Shown: piece after piece, positions 1-16,727 of the stretch | Position numbering within the stretch: the first letter of the stretch is position 1 | How the letters are laid out: each line of letters opens with the position of its first letter | Source: Leptospira stimsonii | GTDB lineage: Bacteria; Spirochaetota; Leptospiria; Leptospirales; Leptospiraceae | Assembly: GCF_003545875.1 (NCBI RefSeq) | Contig: NZ_QHCS01000002.1 | Span: 569,001-633,000, forward strand | Direction of reading: 5' to 3' | Length of the DNA stretch: 64,000 bases | Made by a program: the position numbers and the translations under genes | Notes under the pieces: generated by a model | What the model was told of the DNA's origin: nothing | Databases searched by the model: none | Seen by the model: the letters and a program-made list of their open reading frames with translations, nothing else

Positions 1-72
1 CGAGCTTAGCAGATTTGATAATATAGATTAGTTCTTATCACATTCGATCATTACAACAGGAAATAGAAATCA

Positions 73-1878
<1,806 letters not shown>

Positions 1879-1924
1879 ATTTATCTCCTCGCGCAAAGAA
1901 CAGTTCAATTTCGAAAACCAAGAC

Positions 1925-2869
<945 letters not shown>

Positions 2870-2873
2870 TCGT

Positions 2874-5296
<2,423 letters not shown>

Positions 5297-5300
<4 letters not shown>

Positions 5301-5794
5301 TCGCGGATACCGTCTCCATCTCGAACGATTACGGAATTATTCCTTGGTGGAATGAAGAAGAGGTCTTTCGGAATTGTAAGATCCTATTTCGAAAAGAGCT
5401 TGGAGATTCTTCCTGCGAACTGAGTCTTTTGCTCCTAAGAGATTCCGATATGAAAGAGATCAATCTTCTTAGAAGAGGAAAGGACAAAACCACGGACGTT
5501 CTTTCCTTTCCCTTGGAATTTGATGCTTCCCCTTTGAGTGCAATTCTCCAACAAAGAGAAGGGAAATCGCATTCTAACTTACCTCCGATCGCGTTAGGCG
5601 AAATTGTAATCTCGGTAGATACTCTCAAAAGACAAGCAATCGAAATCGGACATACGGAAAAGGACGAATTCTATAGACTTCTCGTTCATGGATTTTTACA
5701 TCTCCTAGGATACGATCACGAAAGAGGAGAGTCTGAAGAAAGGATCATGAAGGAAAAGGAAGACGAATGTCTGGAAATTCTCCAGGATCTCTGA
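5297..5794 (+). CDS. ybeY: Endoribonuclease YbeY, probable CTG start
   Basis: Single-strand endoribonuclease of the UPF0054 family that acts in 16S rRNA 3'-end maturation and ribosome quality control. The zinc-binding signature [12 protein letters not shown] is complete near the C-terminus, and [10 protein letters not shown] is the usual conserved N-half motif. The first conventional start in frame (TTG 5429) would cut off about 44 residues of the fold. The open frame upstream encodes typical YbeY N-terminal sequence ([13 protein letters not shown]) and reaches CTG at 5297, which overlaps the pgpH stop as CTGA and follows a GGGAAAGGA ribosome site. This gives 165 residues, normal for the family. 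A neighbouring non-standard codon as start cannot be excluded. Confidence 0.88.
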
Positions 5795-6552
5795 GAAAGA
5801 TGCGAGGGATCGTTTTGGAATCCAGGGAGATTCCAGGAGGAGACGCAGTCATTCGTTTGTTACCGGAGGAAGGGATTGTGGAAAATTTTCGAGTTCGGGG
5901 AATTCGAAAAAGCAAGACTAGACCGATCGCTTCCGTGGAACCCGGTTCGTTGACAAGTGTGGATTATTACAATGCAAGAAATCAGCAAGAGATACATAAC
6001 GTAAAAGAGATCGCGCTTTTGAATCGTTTCGACCGCGCGAAAGCCGGTTATCTTGGGATGGTTCTCGTTTCCTATCTCGTTGAACTTGCTTCCTCTTTCA
6101 CTCCGGACGGCGCGGAACATCCCGGTGAATTTCGTCTTCTTTCCGGCGCACTGGAAGAACTGGAGGAGAACGGACCTTCGATTTTGATTCTTCCTTTCGT
6201 AAAACTTCGCCTTCTTGTTTCCGGAGGTTTTCTTTCTAAAGAACTTCTCTGTCATTCCTGCGGAACACCTTTAAAGGAGATGACTTCGGTGACTCTTCAG
6301 ACTTCTCCACTCGAGCTTGTGTGCGGGAATTGTCTCCATTCAAACGAAAACGATCTTGGGCTCGTTCAATGGATCCAAACTTTTTTAATGTTGCGCTTTA
6401 GAGATCTGAAGGAAAGAAAAATCTCTGTTGAAACAATCTTGGACTTAGACAGAATTTGCAATCGAATGCTCGAGCCGATTCTTCGAAGGAAACTCAAGTC
6501 GACCGGCACACTCTACGAAGCTCTGGGAGAGAACCTTGGAAAATTTTCTTAA
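5767..6552 (+). CDS. recO: DNA repair protein RecO
   Basis: RecO of the RecFOR recombination-mediator pathway; it anneals ssDNA and helps RecR load RecA on SSB-coated DNA. The protein is 261 residues with an N-terminal OB fold ([20 protein letters not shown]) and a central C4 zinc finger (CHSCG near residue 162 and CGNC near 189). The ATG at 5767 has a strong AAGGAAGA ribosome site and overlaps ybeY by 28 bases; ATG 5800 is an alternative giving 250 residues with a weaker site. The gene end overlaps the next small membrane ORF by 17 bases. Confidence 0.9.
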   Translation: MSGNSPGSLRKMRGIVLESREIPGGDAVIRLLPEEGIVENFRVRGIRKSKTRPIASVEPGSLTSVDYYNARNQQEIHNVKEIALLNRFDRAKAGYLGMVLVSYLVELASSFTPDGAEHPGEFRLLSGALEELEENGPSILILPFVKLRLLVSGGFLSKELLCHSCGTPLKEMTSVTLQTSPLELVCGNCLHSNENDLGLVQWIQTFLMLRFRDLKERKISVETILDLDRICNRMLEPILRRKLKSTGTLYEALGENLGKFS

Positions 6553-6781
6553 AACAATTCTGTTCTTATTTTATTTTTGCATCCTCCTGTTTCTTGTAAT
6601 TCTAGATATCCGCTGGGATCAGAAGACTCCCGTTTCCGTTCCCGCGCAGGCTGAAAGGGAAGAAAGGGGGAAACGATCAATACTTGTTTCCATGCTGGAG
6701 ATCAAAAAGATGGTATTTCAGGAACTCGAGACCAGCTGGGAAAATTCAAAAAAGAAGAACGTTTTTTACGAAAGGAAATGA
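6536..6781 (+). CDS. Small single-pass membrane protein, unknown function
   Basis: An 81-residue ORF that I do not recognise. It starts at TTG 6536 inside the end of recO. Residues 5-24 form one strongly hydrophobic helix ([17 protein letters not shown]) preceded by a short N-terminus, followed by a charged tail rich in Glu and Lys that is probably cytoplasmic or periplasmic. The overlap with recO suggests coupling. It could be spurious, but the clean membrane helix followed by a hydrophilic tail is typical of a real small protein. No catalytic motif is visible. Confidence 0.5.
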   Translation: MENFLKTILFLFYFCILLFLVILDIRWDQKTPVSVPAQAEREERGKRSILVSMLEIKKMVFQELETSWENSKKKNVFYERK

Positions 6782-6864
6782 TCGCAAAAGATTCTTTTCA
6801 AATTATGTTTTAAACGAAAAATGAATGGGGAAGAAACCATCGAAACGGCGATTTTTGTCGGAGT

Positions 6865-7007
6865 TCCGACAATCTATGAAGGAGACTTTTGCTTGCAAAA
6901 GGCTGATTTTGTGATAGAGAGAAATTTCCTGTTCTTTCCCACCACCACGCCCCCCACCCAAAAGCGGGTGGGGAAGGTTTTCACGAAAAAGTTGTCGTTT
7001 CTCCGAC
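6865..7007 (-). repeat. Dispersed single copy of the 144-bp element
   Basis: Read on the minus strand, this non-coding stretch between the small membrane gene and argS follows the order of the 144-bp tandem repeat near 26 kb. It begins with GTCGGA, then has CGTGAAA, a CCCCACCC...GGGTGG hairpin, a GGTGGGAA(A)GAA block and a terminal GTCGGAACTCC. The two GTCGGA marks are 137 bases apart, against 144 in the array. The interior after the GGTGGGAA block has diverged. It is the only structure I see in the 420-base gap 6782-7202. Confidence 0.65.
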
Positions 7008-7202
7008 GGGCGGAGCCTTTCACAAGATTCAAAGATTCGAACAGGATCCAAGTCGTCGAGGATTCCTTTTTCATAAAACGGAACTATAAAAACTTTCCTT
7101 TACAATGGATTTCCCGGAGCGCTTTTCGCTCTTCCATTTTGTTCCCAAAAAAAATCAGCTCAGATATAATTACCTTCTTACAATTTACGGATCGCTCTCA
7201 CA

Positions 7203-8963
7203 ATGAAAGAAAATGAAACTCTCAAACAAATCGTCCTAACGGCACTTGAAGAAGGGGTCAAAGAAATCACGTCCTCTTTTATAGATCTTGATCACAGCGC
7301 TTTAAAAATCAAAATCGAATATTCGAGAGACGAAAAATTCGGTGATTACTCCACCTCCTTTGCATTAGAAAATTCTAAATTACTCAAGAAGAATCCGGTT
7401 CAGGTTTCACAAGATCTTGTTTCCGCTCTGAAAAGAAGAACGGACCTTTTCGAAGTGGTCGACTTTACTCCTCCCGGATTCGTTAATTTTAGAATTCTTC
7501 CTTCTTTTCTTCTAAAATTTATCGAATCTTCCATACTTTCCGGCGCCTTTTATCCTCAGGTTAACAATCCTCTTAAAATCAATTTGGAATTCGTATCCGC
7601 AAATCCGACGGGACCGCTGAACATCGTTTCGGCGAGAGCGGCGGCGATGGGGGATGCGATGGCCTCTCTTTTGAAGGCGATCGGACACAAGGTCGATAAA
7701 GAATTCTATATCAACGATTACGGGAACCAGGTTTTCTTACTCGGTGTTTCGACTCTTGTCCGGATCCGAGAGCTCAAAGGAGAATCTTCTTCGATACAAG
7801 AAGCGGAAGATTCTACTCCGATCGAAGCCCTCTTGGAAAAAAACGTATTACCGTCCGAAGGATATCGAGGAGAATATATTAAAGAAATTGCAAGTTCTTT
7901 GTTGAATGATGCAACAAAATCCATCCGTATCGAATCCTTACTCAAAGAAAAAAAATATAGGGAACTCGCGGAACTTTGTTCAGTCTGGACCGTGGAAAAC
8001 AATCTAGTCTGGCAAAGAAAGGATTTGGACGCATTCGGAGTGGAATTTGATAATTACTTTAGCGAAAAAACACTCCATGAGGCGAACAAGGTTTTAGCGG
8101 TTATGAAAGATCTGGAGAGCTCCGGAAAAATATTTCAGGAAGACGGAAAGAAAGTTTTTCGTTCCTCGGAATACGGAGACGATAAGGATCGTGTTGTGGT
8201 CAGAGACGACGGCAGACCGACTTACTTACTCGCCGACATCGCCTACCACAAAAATAAGATCGAGAGAGGATACGATCGTATCATCGATATTTGGGGACCG
8301 GATCATCACGGATACATCGCCAGACTTTCCGGTGCGATCCAGTCTTTAGGGTATCCAAAGGAGAATTTCAAAGTCATCATCGCGCAACAGGTCAATCTTC
8401 TTGAATCTGGTCAAAAAGTTAAAATGAGTAAGCGCGCCGGTTCGTTTCAGACAATGAGCGACCTCATCGGTTTTCTCGGAAAACACGGAAAGGACGTCGG
8501 TCGTTATTTCTTTGTTATGCGTTCTCTCGACGCTCCTCTAGACTTTGATTTGGATCTTGCGAAGGATGAATCGGATAAGAACCCTGTCTTCTATCTTCAA
8601 TACGCGCACGCAAGAATTTGTTCCATCTTTCGAGAAGTAGGAGACGAAACCTCCGGAGAAGAAGCTTCCAAACTCGAAATGTCCGAGGAGAGAAAACGAC
8701 TCCTTTTTTGGATCGCGAGATATCCGGAGGAAATATTAGATTCTGCGAATGCGATGGAGCCACATCGTGTCACAAATTATCTCCAGAGTTTTGCAAAAGC
8801 ATTCACGAGTTTTTATCTCGGAAAAAACAACAGACTAAAGGACGCGACTCCCGAGGTCCGTTTGGGACTCGCGAGAATCTGTCTTGCCTCCAGAAACGTT
8901 CTCTTTCAAGGTCTATCTCTGATCGGAGTTTCCGCTCCCGAAAGAATGGACAAGGAGTCCTGA
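7203..8963 (+). CDS. argS: Arginyl-tRNA synthetase with atypical HIGH motif
   Basis: Class I synthetase charging tRNA-Arg; 586 residues, the usual length. The N-terminal additive domain (about 1-100) precedes the Rossmann catalytic core, and the C-terminal helical anticodon-binding domain closes with the ALPHA-type helices. The KMSK loop is intact as [11 protein letters not shown] (about residue 404). The HIGH region, normally PTG-x-LH-x-GHAR in this context, reads [14 protein letters not shown] (about residue 134), so the first His, the Gly and the second His are all replaced. The flanking residues and the [10 protein letters not shown] segment are standard, so the gene is otherwise intact. 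ATG 7203 is the only suitable start. The stop overlaps the cinA start (TGATG). Confidence 0.95.
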   Translation: MKENETLKQIVLTALEEGVKEITSSFIDLDHSALKIKIEYSRDEKFGDYSTSFALENSKLLKKNPVQVSQDLVSALKRRTDLFEVVDFTPPGFVNFRILPSFLLKFIESSILSGAFYPQVNNPLKINLEFVSANPTGPLNIVSARAAAMGDAMASLLKAIGHKVDKEFYINDYGNQVFLLGVSTLVRIRELKGESSSIQEAEDSTPIEALLEKNVLPSEGYRGEYIKEIASSLLNDATKSIRIESLLKEKKYRELAELCSVWTVENNLVWQRKDLDAFGVEFDNYFSEKTLHEANKVLAVMKDLESSGKIFQEDGKKVFRSSEYGDDKDRVVVRDDGRPTYLLADIAYHKNKIERGYDRIIDIWGPDHHGYIARLSGAIQSLGYPKENFKVIIAQQVNLLESGQKVKMSKRAGSFQTMSDLIGFLGKHGKDVGRYFFVMRSLDAPLDFDLDLAKDESDKNPVFYLQYAHARICSIFREVGDETSGEEASKLEMSEERKRLLFWIARYPEEILDSANAMEPHRVTNYLQSFAKAFTSFYLGKNNRLKDATPEVRLGLARICLASRNVLFQGLSLIGVSAPERMDKES

Positions 8964-10219
8964 TGTCGGAACCGAAGATCATCGTTCTTTCCACCGGATC
9001 GGAGCTTACCTCTGGAAGAAGTCAGGATACGAATTCTTCCTGGATCGCGAACGAGCTATTTGGAATCGGATTTTCGGTTTCTAAGTTCGTGGTTCTCCCG
9101 GACGATCCGCTCGTCTTGCAGGAAGAAATCGGAAATCTCGCGAAAGAATCTACAAAGGAAAAGCCTGTATTGATGGTAATGACCGGTGGACTCGGTCCAA
9201 CGGAAGACGATTATACATTAGAAATTGCTTGTAAACTTGCAGGCGTTTCTTCCGTTGAAAGTCCGGTCGCGAGACAAAGGATCGAGGCTTTTTATCGATT
9301 GAGAGGGAAGAATTTTGAAGAAGCGATGCAAACTTCGATTCGTCAGATTTCTGTTCCCGAAACGTCGATCATCTTAAACAACAAAGTAGGAATTGCTCCC
9401 GGGTTTATTCTGAAACTGGGGGAAAATGCGACCTTGAGTTGTATGCCCGGTGTTCCCGGTGATATGACGGAGATGTTCCGCGAGGAATTGTCGCCTTGGA
9501 TTTCAAAGACCTTTTCTGCAAAGGAACTACATTCCGGTTTTCGTTTTCTCTGGTGGATGAGCGAATCCCTATTTCAAAAAGAATTTATATCCAAAGAAGA
9601 ATCGATTAAGAACGGCTCCGTAGTCTGGGGAGTTGCGGCGAAACGAGGATATATCCGCGTGAGTTTCCAATCGGGAGATCGAAAACTCGTAGATTCTCTT
9701 CTCGAGAAGCTCGATCACGTCTATGGATCAAAAGCAACTCCGGATATTTTTGAAGAACTACCGAAGATTCTCATCAAACAAAAAGTTACAGTTGGAACTG
9801 CGGAAAGTTGCACCGGCGGTTTGATGGCTAAGACCTTTACGGATCGTGCCGGTTCCTCCAGTTACTTTATGGGAGCCGTCGTTTCCTACGATAACAGCGT
9901 CAAGGCGGGACTCCTCGGAGTGCAACAAAGCACGTTAGACGAATTCGGAGCCGTGAGTCGAGAAACCGCGAAAGAGATGGCGGAAGGCGCGCTTTTGTCC
10001 TTAAAAACGGATTATACGATCAGCGTTACGGGCATTGCTGGTCCGGGCGGTGGAACGCCGCAAAAAAAAGTGGGACTTGTCTATTTTGGAATCGGGCAGA
10101 AGGACGGAGGGACCGAAATTCATGAACACTATTTTCCATTTCCGAGGGCTTCCTTTCGAGAATACGCGGCTCATACGGGATTGTATTTATTATACGACTT
10201 ATTAAAGAGGAAAGGATGA
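8963..10219 (+). CDS. cinA: CinA-like nicotinamide-nucleotide amidase
   Basis: Two-domain CinA protein of 418 residues. The N-terminal MoaB/MogA-like domain (about 1-170) contains GGLGPTEDD and acts in related enzymes as an ADP-ribose pyrophosphatase. The C-terminal domain (about 265-415) contains [10 protein letters not shown] and [11 protein letters not shown] and carries NMN deamidase activity in pyridine-nucleotide salvage. The reading frame is open far upstream inside argS, but the real start is ATG 8963, which shares one base with the argS stop and gives the family N-terminus [14 protein letters not shown]. The 3' end overlaps the next gene as ATGA, so argS-cinA-10216 look like one transcript. 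Confidence 0.92.
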   Translation: MSEPKIIVLSTGSELTSGRSQDTNSSWIANELFGIGFSVSKFVVLPDDPLVLQEEIGNLAKESTKEKPVLMVMTGGLGPTEDDYTLEIACKLAGVSSVESPVARQRIEAFYRLRGKNFEEAMQTSIRQISVPETSIILNNKVGIAPGFILKLGENATLSCMPGVPGDMTEMFREELSPWISKTFSAKELHSGFRFLWWMSESLFQKEFISKEESIKNGSVVWGVAAKRGYIRVSFQSGDRKLVDSLLEKLDHVYGSKATPDIFEELPKILIKQKVTVGTAESCTGGLMAKTFTDRAGSSSYFMGAVVSYDNSVKAGLLGVQQSTLDEFGAVSRETAKEMAEGALLSLKTDYTISVTGIAGPGGGTPQKKVGLVYFGIGQKDGGTEIHEHYFPFPRASFREYAAHTGLYLLYDLLKRKG

Positions 10220-11295
10220 AACTTCTACCGATTGCCGGGTTCGGTTTATTTTTTACGATAATCTTCTTCTATTTATTTGGAAATCCTTATCAGAGTGCGA
10301 TTGGAATCCAAAAGGTCTGGGCATTCTCAAAGGCGGCTCACGCCGGAATGGCTCCAGATCCACGTTTCTCCTGGAATCCGGAAGAGAGTTTGAACGGTTA
10401 TAAATATGAGAATTCTTATTATACTATTCAAAGTTCGAACGGAATCGCGTTAGACGACACAAGGAGAATCGAATATCCTCTCAACACAAAGGGATACTTG
10501 GAATATAAGAAGATCGGCGCTGAAGTGAATTTTTATTCTCCTATGGGAGAGATTCTTTGGACAAAAGAATACAGGAGTTTTCCTAGAATTTCTCCTTCCG
10601 GAAATTTGATTCTTTTGATCGCAGGCGATCACAATCAGGTCATTCTTTCCGATATAAACGGAAATGAAACCGGAGTAAAAAAGATAGACGGTCGTTTTTT
10701 GACGGATTATTCCTTTGCTCCCGATTCTAAAATGAGCGGGGTTCTTTTCTCGGGCGGTGAGTTGTTCGTCTTGGATTCGAAGGGCGGGATTCTTTATAAA
10801 AAGGATTTGGGCTCTGAAAAAAGTCCCGTTTTCGCCAAGAGTCTCTCTATTTCACCGGACGGAAAAAAAACGGCGATTCATCTTCTGAAATCAAATAAAG
10901 ATCGAATCCTGATTTTGGACGAGCGAGGGAGCGAGGATTTCACTTACGAACTGGATTCTATTTATCCGCATAAGGTCTATTTGGCGATTTCGAATACGGG
11001 AGAAGTTTTGGTTTCTGTTCCGGATAAAATTTCCTTTTATCACGCGGACGGTAAGAAGGGCTTCGAAGCAAAGCGAATTTCTGGAACAGGGGTGTATCAA
11101 TCCGTTTTTCACAATGGAAGTTGGTTTACTGCGGAGTTGAATTCAGAGATTCTTTTTTTTGATGAGAAAGGAAACATTCTAAAAAAGGAAAAGATTAAGT
11201 CTTCCGATCTTCCCGGCAGATTTTATCCTTCCGGAAAAGACGGTTCGGTCATTTTGGAAACCGGAAAAGAATTGTTCCTTTATAGAAATTTATAA
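10216..11295 (+). CDS. Membrane-anchored or exported propeller-like protein, unknown function
   Basis: A 359-residue protein with no family I can name. Residues 1-24 form an uncleaved-looking signal anchor ([14 protein letters not shown]). The rest has repeated short beta motifs of the kind [34 protein letters not shown] and [11 protein letters not shown], each about 45-50 residues apart, which resembles a WD40/TolB-type beta-propeller facing the periplasm. It overlaps cinA by 4 bases. The stop is followed by hairpins between two convergent genes. Confidence 0.75.
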   Translation: MKLLPIAGFGLFFTIIFFYLFGNPYQSAIGIQKVWAFSKAAHAGMAPDPRFSWNPEESLNGYKYENSYYTIQSSNGIALDDTRRIEYPLNTKGYLEYKKIGAEVNFYSPMGEILWTKEYRSFPRISPSGNLILLIAGDHNQVILSDINGNETGVKKIDGRFLTDYSFAPDSKMSGVLFSGGELFVLDSKGGILYKKDLGSEKSPVFAKSLSISPDGKKTAIHLLKSNKDRILILDERGSEDFTYELDSIYPHKVYLAISNTGEVLVSVPDKISFYHADGKKGFEAKRISGTGVYQSVFHNGSWFTAELNSEILFFDEKGNILKKEKIKSSDLPGRFYPSGKDGSVILETGKELFLYRNL

Positions 11296-11330
11296 TATTC
11301 TTATATTCTAATTCCTTTTTTGTTCCGGCA

Positions 11331-11372
11331 AAGCGTTCTTTTTGAAAAACGCTTGCAACGGACTTCGAGTCC
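11331..11372. terminator. Two hairpins between convergent genes
   Basis: AAGCGTT (11331-11337) pairs with AACGCTT (11348-11354) around an A/T-rich loop, and GGACT-TCG-AGTCC (11360-11372) forms a second short hairpin followed by ATTTTG. They lie between genes that converge at 11295 and 11407, the expected place for bidirectional termination. The T-run is weak, so the call is tentative. Confidence 0.45.
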
Positions 11373-11406
11373 ATTTTGAGAATTCATCGGAAGAGGATCC
11401 CTTTCT

Positions 11407-12399
11407 TCAAACTTCGTAGATCGAGAGAGATTTATAACTTCTGTTGCCTTGTTTGTCGAGAAGTGCGATGATTTCGGTTCTTTTGTCCTTCTCTATGTTA
11501 AAAATCAGCTGATCTGAAATTTCGCGACAGATATAAAGTCCTCTCCCATGGGAATCCGAGAGCCCCGGAGGGAATCCGGTTGCCTCATCCACGGTGATAT
11601 GACGATCGAGTCTTTTTAAAATTTCTTTCTTGTCCAAGGAACCAAAGTGATCCCGAATTACGATGATGAACGTATTGTCCGCGATTCCGTATCCGATTTC
11701 AAAGAAGTCGGATTCTGCGAGTTGAATATTTTCCAAGGGAATCACGAGATCCCGGGACGGAAGTTCATATTGATATTTATAATTTCCTTTGGAATCTCTC
11801 GGAGCGCGAATCATCGCGTTAGACGTAAGCTCTTCTAAGATTTGATTGATCGCGTTCGGCGCTCCTTTTTCCACGAGGAATTTCGCGATTCGATTGCAAA
11901 GAAAATTTCTCTGTTCGTCCGAGTAGATTCTTTTGTAGACGATACTCTCCGGTTGTGGAACGGAAAATTCCCGATCTTCCGCTTCCGATTCTTGAATGAT
12001 GAAGTTGGAGCCGAAATATTTTTCCACTCCGAAGATGTCTTTGGTAAGAAGTTTGTGAACCATCACCGAGATCAGTTTGATATCGAGGAAAGAATACTTA
12101 GGAATGATATTCCAGATTCCGTGTTTGTATGCGAAGTTGATGTAGTCGTTGATATTGTAGGCGGTCATCAACGTATAAAGAACATTCGGAAATTCGTTTT
12201 GAATCGTCTTGATCAAATCGAGCCCAGTTTTTCCGGGCATTCGAATGTCGGTAATAACGAGGTGAATTTCCTCATTTTTAAGAATTTGGACTGCTTCGTC
12301 GTAATTCTCCGCGTCAAAGACGCGGTATTTTCCGGTCAGAAGATCCTTGATTGCTTCTCGAATTGAATGGATATCTTCTACGATTAGGATATTGTGCAT
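11407..12399 (-). CDS. Response regulator with C-terminal GHKL (anti-sigma-type) ATPase domain
   Basis: A 330-residue REC-output protein. The receiver domain (1-120) has the acidic pair VED, the phospho-acceptor Asp near 53 in VITDIRMPG, and the switch Lys in IPKYS. Instead of DNA-binding, the C-terminal half (about 165-315) is a HATPase_c_2-like fold of the RsbW/SpoIIAB class: N-box [15 protein letters not shown], and G-box [14 protein letters not shown]. That suggests phosphorylation controls an ATPase/kinase or anti-sigma-like activity. It overlaps the upstream histidine kinase by one base and is almost certainly its partner. The downstream target is unknown. Confidence 0.85.
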   Translation of the reverse strand: MHNILIVEDIHSIREAIKDLLTGKYRVFDAENYDEAVQILKNEEIHLVITDIRMPGKTGLDLIKTIQNEFPNVLYTLMTAYNINDYINFAYKHGIWNIIPKYSFLDIKLISVMVHKLLTKDIFGVEKYFGSNFIIQESEAEDREFSVPQPESIVYKRIYSDEQRNFLCNRIAKFLVEKGAPNAINQILEELTSNAMIRAPRDSKGNYKYQYELPSRDLVIPLENIQLAESDFFEIGYGIADNTFIIVIRDHFGSLDKKEILKRLDRHITVDEATGFPPGLSDSHGRGLYICREISDQLIFNIEKDKRTEIIALLDKQGNRSYKSLSIYEV

Positions 12400-13532
12400 C
12401 AGGTAGAATACCCGTTATTTTGTGTAAAGGGTAGGGAGACTCGGAAACGGGTTTTTCTTTCGAAGGATCGAACGGACAATTCTCCTCCGTGTTCCCTTAC
12501 GATTGAATGACAGATCGAAAGTCCGAGTCCGGTTCCGATTCCAGTCTTATTCTTCGTGAAGAACGGAGAAAAGATCTTGTCGATGAGATTGTCCGGAATT
12601 CCGCCGGCGTTGTCTTCTACGATGATATGGACCATGTTCCTGGTCTTTCTTACTTCCACGCGGATCTTTCCTTCTCCATAGTCAAAGGCTTGGAGAGAAT
12701 TCTTAAATAGATTGATAAACAGGCGTTCCATCTTTACCGGATTGAACTGAAACGTGGTTCCTGGTTCGCAGAGAATTTCCCAGGTAATGTTTTTAGAGAG
12801 GACCGGATAGACCCAAACCACGTTTTCCTTCGCTTTTTGTATGGTCTCGTAGATGTCCGCGGTTGTGGTTACGAGCTTATCCGGTTTGGCAAAGCTGATG
12901 ATGTCAGAGACAATCATCGCGGCCCGCGTTAGATCCTCTTTCATCATATCCAGACGTTTTTTAAAAAAGTCGGGATCGATGGAAGTGAGGTTGTTCAAAA
13001 GACTCTGCAAGGTTAAACTCATTCCTGTGAGAGGGTTGTTGAGTTCGTGTGCGACCCCGGAAATAAAAATTCCTAAGGAAGCGAGATTTCGAATTCTGAG
13101 ATTCTCCTCTTCCTTCTCTTTGATTCTTGTAATATTACTTACCTTTTCCAAAACGGAACCGATGACTCCGTCCTTCTCAATCGGATAAAAATCCAAATAC
13201 AAGGTCTCTTTTTGTCCTCGTACGGAATGGAAGATCTCTCGGTTGACATCCGTTTTCGGATGCTCAAAGTGTTGATTGAAGTTTTCTTCACCCGGCTTCA
13301 TATCCTTCATGGGACAATACGGACAAACTTCGTTTCGATTGTAGAGGACTTCGTAGCATTTCTTCCCTATAATGGAGGAAAACGACGGTTGACCGGAAAA
13401 TTCGAGCGTGGATCGATTGACCCTCCGGATCCGAAAACCCGGCTCGATCAGTACCAATGGCTCGGTAATCCCATCCAGAATGGACTGAAGTTCACCGGCT
13501 CTTTCTAAGAGATTTTCCTGCAACGAGGACAT
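12399..13532 (-). CDS. PAS-domain sensor histidine kinase
   Basis: Soluble 377-residue histidine kinase without membrane helices. An N-terminal PAS domain (about 10-130) contains a Cys-rich loop ([19 protein letters not shown]) typical of PAS domains that may bind metal or sense redox. The HisKA box is [12 protein letters not shown] with the phospho-accepting His near residue 164, of the NtrB-like HELNNPL class. The HATPase has N ([10 protein letters not shown]), G1 (DNAGGIPD) and G2 ([12 protein letters not shown]) boxes. Its stop overlaps the start of the REC-GHKL gene, which makes a co-translated two-component pair. The sensed signal is not evident. Confidence 0.9.
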   Translation of the reverse strand: MSSLQENLLERAGELQSILDGITEPLVLIEPGFRIRRVNRSTLEFSGQPSFSSIIGKKCYEVLYNRNEVCPYCPMKDMKPGEENFNQHFEHPKTDVNREIFHSVRGQKETLYLDFYPIEKDGVIGSVLEKVSNITRIKEKEEENLRIRNLASLGIFISGVAHELNNPLTGMSLTLQSLLNNLTSIDPDFFKKRLDMMKEDLTRAAMIVSDIISFAKPDKLVTTTADIYETIQKAKENVVWVYPVLSKNITWEILCEPGTTFQFNPVKMERLFINLFKNSLQAFDYGEGKIRVEVRKTRNMVHIIVEDNAGGIPDNLIDKIFSPFFTKNKTGIGTGLGLSICHSIVREHGGELSVRSFERKTRFRVSLPFTQNNGYST

Positions 13533-13538
13533 GAAGAT

Positions 13539-14228
13539 TCAATATTGTAGAGAATCTTTAAAAGTTTGCAGTAACTTTTTTTTATTTTTTGCAGATTCTT
13601 GGTTTTGCATTTCTTGTAATCGCAAGAGTTGCACGAGAAAATCTTCCAAAAGTTTTAGGTAGAATTCTTGTTTAAACGCGGATCGTTCCCGATTGATTCC
13701 TTCGTCAGGAAGAAACTGAATCGGGTAGCGCATCTCTTTTCCGTTCCGATTCGACTCCACAAGAATATCGTCCACGTTTTGATCCAGAGGAGTTTCGTCG
13801 ATCAGACGGATGGTCGTCGTGTCCGAACCGTCCGCGTTTTCCGCTCTTACTTCCGTTATGACTCGGGAAAGAGTCGTCCCCGTAAATTCTAGAAGAATCG
13901 ATTTGCTTTCCGCTCTTTCGATCCCGTTTTTTCCTTCGGAGATGGAATGTTTTGTGACCTTGATTCCCTTACGATTCGGAAAATTTCCTAAGAAAGAAAT
14001 GTAAGTTCCGTTCGGAACAGAGTCGATTCTTTCCAATTTGATGAGTTCTCTCGCGACCCCGAGGTCTTCGTAGATTCTTAAAATTCTTCGATTGAGAATC
14101 GACGCAGTTCCTGAAGAAGAAGCTCTGTGATCGTCGGATTCTTTTCCCTCTCCAAAAATAGAAATTGTTCCAATGAAAAAAGAAAGGAAAAGCAAAGCGA
14201 AGATTCGAGAGGGAAGGATTCGGATCAG
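13539..14228 (-). CDS. Exported protein of unknown function, start uncertain
   Basis: I do not recognise this protein. The frame extends upstream to GTG 14351, but that would run 71 bases into secG and put an odd basic segment before the signal peptide. A better reading begins around CTG 14228 (or TTG 14195), which leaves a normal signal peptide ([18 protein letters not shown]) and ends in FGEG. The mature part is mostly beta-like and hydrophilic, with a Gln/Lys-rich coiled segment near the C-terminus ([19 protein letters not shown]). It lies between secG and the histidine kinase gene, only 6 bases before the latter. Periplasmic or outer-membrane location is inferred from the signal peptide only. 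Confidence 0.7.
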   Translation of the reverse strand: MIRILPSRIFALLFLSFFIGTISIFGEGKESDDHRASSSGTASILNRRILRIYEDLGVARELIKLERIDSVPNGTYISFLGNFPNRKGIKVTKHSISEGKNGIERAESKSILLEFTGTTLSRVITEVRAENADGSDTTTIRLIDETPLDQNVDDILVESNRNGKEMRYPIQFLPDEGINRERSAFKQEFYLKLLEDFLVQLLRLQEMQNQESAKNKKKLLQTFKDSLQY

Positions 14229-14280
14229 AGAAGAAAGAACTTTCGGGAAAGATTCTTCTCTGACTCGATTCGGTTTGAAA

Positions 14281-14634
14281 TTAAGGAGTGGTAGCCGGAA
14301 CTGTAGGAACCGCGTTCGGAGTTGGAGTCGTAGTAGGTGCGCTAGTTTCACTTTTGGTCTCCTCGGGAGGTGCGGTCAGAGTCGGTGCCGTTTCCGGCAT
14401 CAGCTTATCTTCTTTCTTCGCAAAGAGAAAGGAAAGAAAAAGAGAAAGAATGATAAATAGAATCGCCGTCACTCGGGTTGCTTTAGTAAGAACGTCCGCA
14501 GTGGAGGAACCGAAAACGGATTGGCTGGAGCCTCCGCCTAACAGTCCCCCGCCCTTGCCGGTTTGAATCATGACGAGTAAAACCAGAAAGAGAGAAACAA
14601 CAACGAATAATGTAAGAATGACTCCGTTTAACAT
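14281..14634 (-). CDS. secG: Protein translocase subunit SecG
   Basis: Small inner-membrane subunit of the SecYEG translocon. Two membrane helices (about residues 4-24 and 54-72) flank the conserved cytoplasmic loop [18 protein letters not shown], which is diagnostic. The 117-residue length includes a Thr/Pro-rich C-terminal tail ([17 protein letters not shown]), longer than in enteric SecG. It sits 108 bases downstream of tpiA, the common bacterial gap-pgk-tpiA-secG order. Confidence 0.95.
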   Translation of the reverse strand: MLNGVILTLFVVVSLFLVLLVMIQTGKGGGLLGGGSSQSVFGSSTADVLTKATRVTAILFIILSLFLSFLFAKKEDKLMPETAPTLTAPPEETKSETSAPTTTPTPNAVPTVPATTP

Positions 14635-14742
14635 ATCAGTTCCTGAAAAAAAATTGAATCCTTTGCCAGTTTATGAAGCCGCAGAGGTGTGACAATTAAA
14701 ATACTCTCCTCTGCACGCTTCTCGATGCGGTTTCAGTCGGTT

Positions 14743-15495
<753 letters not shown>

Positions 15496-15725
15496 GGTTT
15501 CCTCATTGATGATGATTTCGTGATAGATGGGAAGAGTTTGTAGGAAAGCCTGTCGGCTTCAAGGACTTTTTGGGGAAGGGATCTTGTGCACCTCCGATTT
15601 CACTTCTAAGGGATGCCCTTTGGCATTTCAAAAATACCTACTTGCCGCGAATCGATCAAAGTTCATGTTTGGCTTCCCTGCTACATAGAAACATTGGAGT
15701 TGGTTTTTAAAAGGACATTCTTCTT

Positions 15726-16535
15726 ATGAATTTTGCTTTGTTTTTCAATCGAGCGTCGCGGTTCCTATTTTTTTTTTGTATCCTAGTATTTTTTCCGCTT
15801 CAGTCCAACAGCCGGGCTCCCCAATCCGTAACTGCAGCGCCGGGAAGCGTCCTGCTTTCCAAATCAAAAAACGTACGTTTAGAAGCAGAAGAATTATCGA
15901 TATTCTGTGACGAAGAATGTTCAATCAAGGCGAAGTATCGGATCCATTCTTTAAAAAAAGGTTTCTATCTTTTTTCCTTTGTTTTACCTGCCTCCGCTAG
16001 GTTGGAAATTCTTCACGATCAAAAAAGAATTTCCGTGGTATCGAAAGCAAAAAATTCTCTAAAGGAACTTTCTCGATCTATGAGAATACAAAAATGGAAA
16101 TACGGCGGCGATACCGGAGCGCCATTCGACAATCCGCAAGTAGGAGAATTTCAACTTGAACTCTCCGTCGGAATCCAAGAGGTGCAAATTTCATATTCGA
16201 TGTATCCAGGCCAGGATGAAACCGGTTTTGGATATCTTTCTTTCGGCGATTCCGATTTCTGGGGAGTAATTGAATACGACCTTTGGCCGGCGAAAGAATG
16301 GGTTTCCGAAAATTTTCAACTTACCTTTGAGATGAGCGTTCCGGAGGAAAAGAGCTTATTCTTTTTCGGGAGACGAAACGTAAGATGTTTTGATCCAAAG
16401 GATTCGCCTGAAAAAAGGTTGGAGCCGTCGGAAGAAAAATTCAAATACGGAAATCGAATTCTTATATATCGATTCGGTTTTCAATTCCCCGATGTGCTTC
16501 GGTGTTTTTACGATATGGACAGGGCTTTTTATTGA
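15726..16535 (+). CDS. Exported protein of unknown function
   Basis: A 269-residue protein that I cannot assign. It has a classical signal peptide (residues 1-30, FLFFFCILVFFPLQSNSRA) and a mature, mainly beta-strand-like domain. There is a Cys pair CDEECSIKAKY near residue 60 and two further Cys near the end (RCF, RCFYD), possibly disulphides. It is transcribed against all its neighbours inside the segment that separates pgk from tpiA, which suggests independent acquisition. No lipobox is visible. Confidence 0.7.
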   Translation: MNFALFFNRASRFLFFFCILVFFPLQSNSRAPQSVTAAPGSVLLSKSKNVRLEAEELSIFCDEECSIKAKYRIHSLKKGFYLFSFVLPASARLEILHDQKRISVVSKAKNSLKELSRSMRIQKWKYGGDTGAPFDNPQVGEFQLELSVGIQEVQISYSMYPGQDETGFGYLSFGDSDFWGVIEYDLWPAKEWVSENFQLTFEMSVPEEKSLFFFGRRNVRCFDPKDSPEKRLEPSEEKFKYGNRILIYRFGFQFPDVLRCFYDMDRAFY

Positions 16536-16727
16536 GTTAGGGAAAAGTAGAATTTAGGTTTGGAGTTTATAAAATTCTAATATTCTATTTTTCGGAATTC
16601 TGATTTCGTTTTTATGTCGAAAAGAGTCGTGGACGTTTTCCGTCTTTGGATCACGTTCTCCAGCGAAAGAACGGATCTTACTTTGAAATAGCGTCGATTC
16701 TTCTGAGAAAAACGAATTCGCTTTTGA

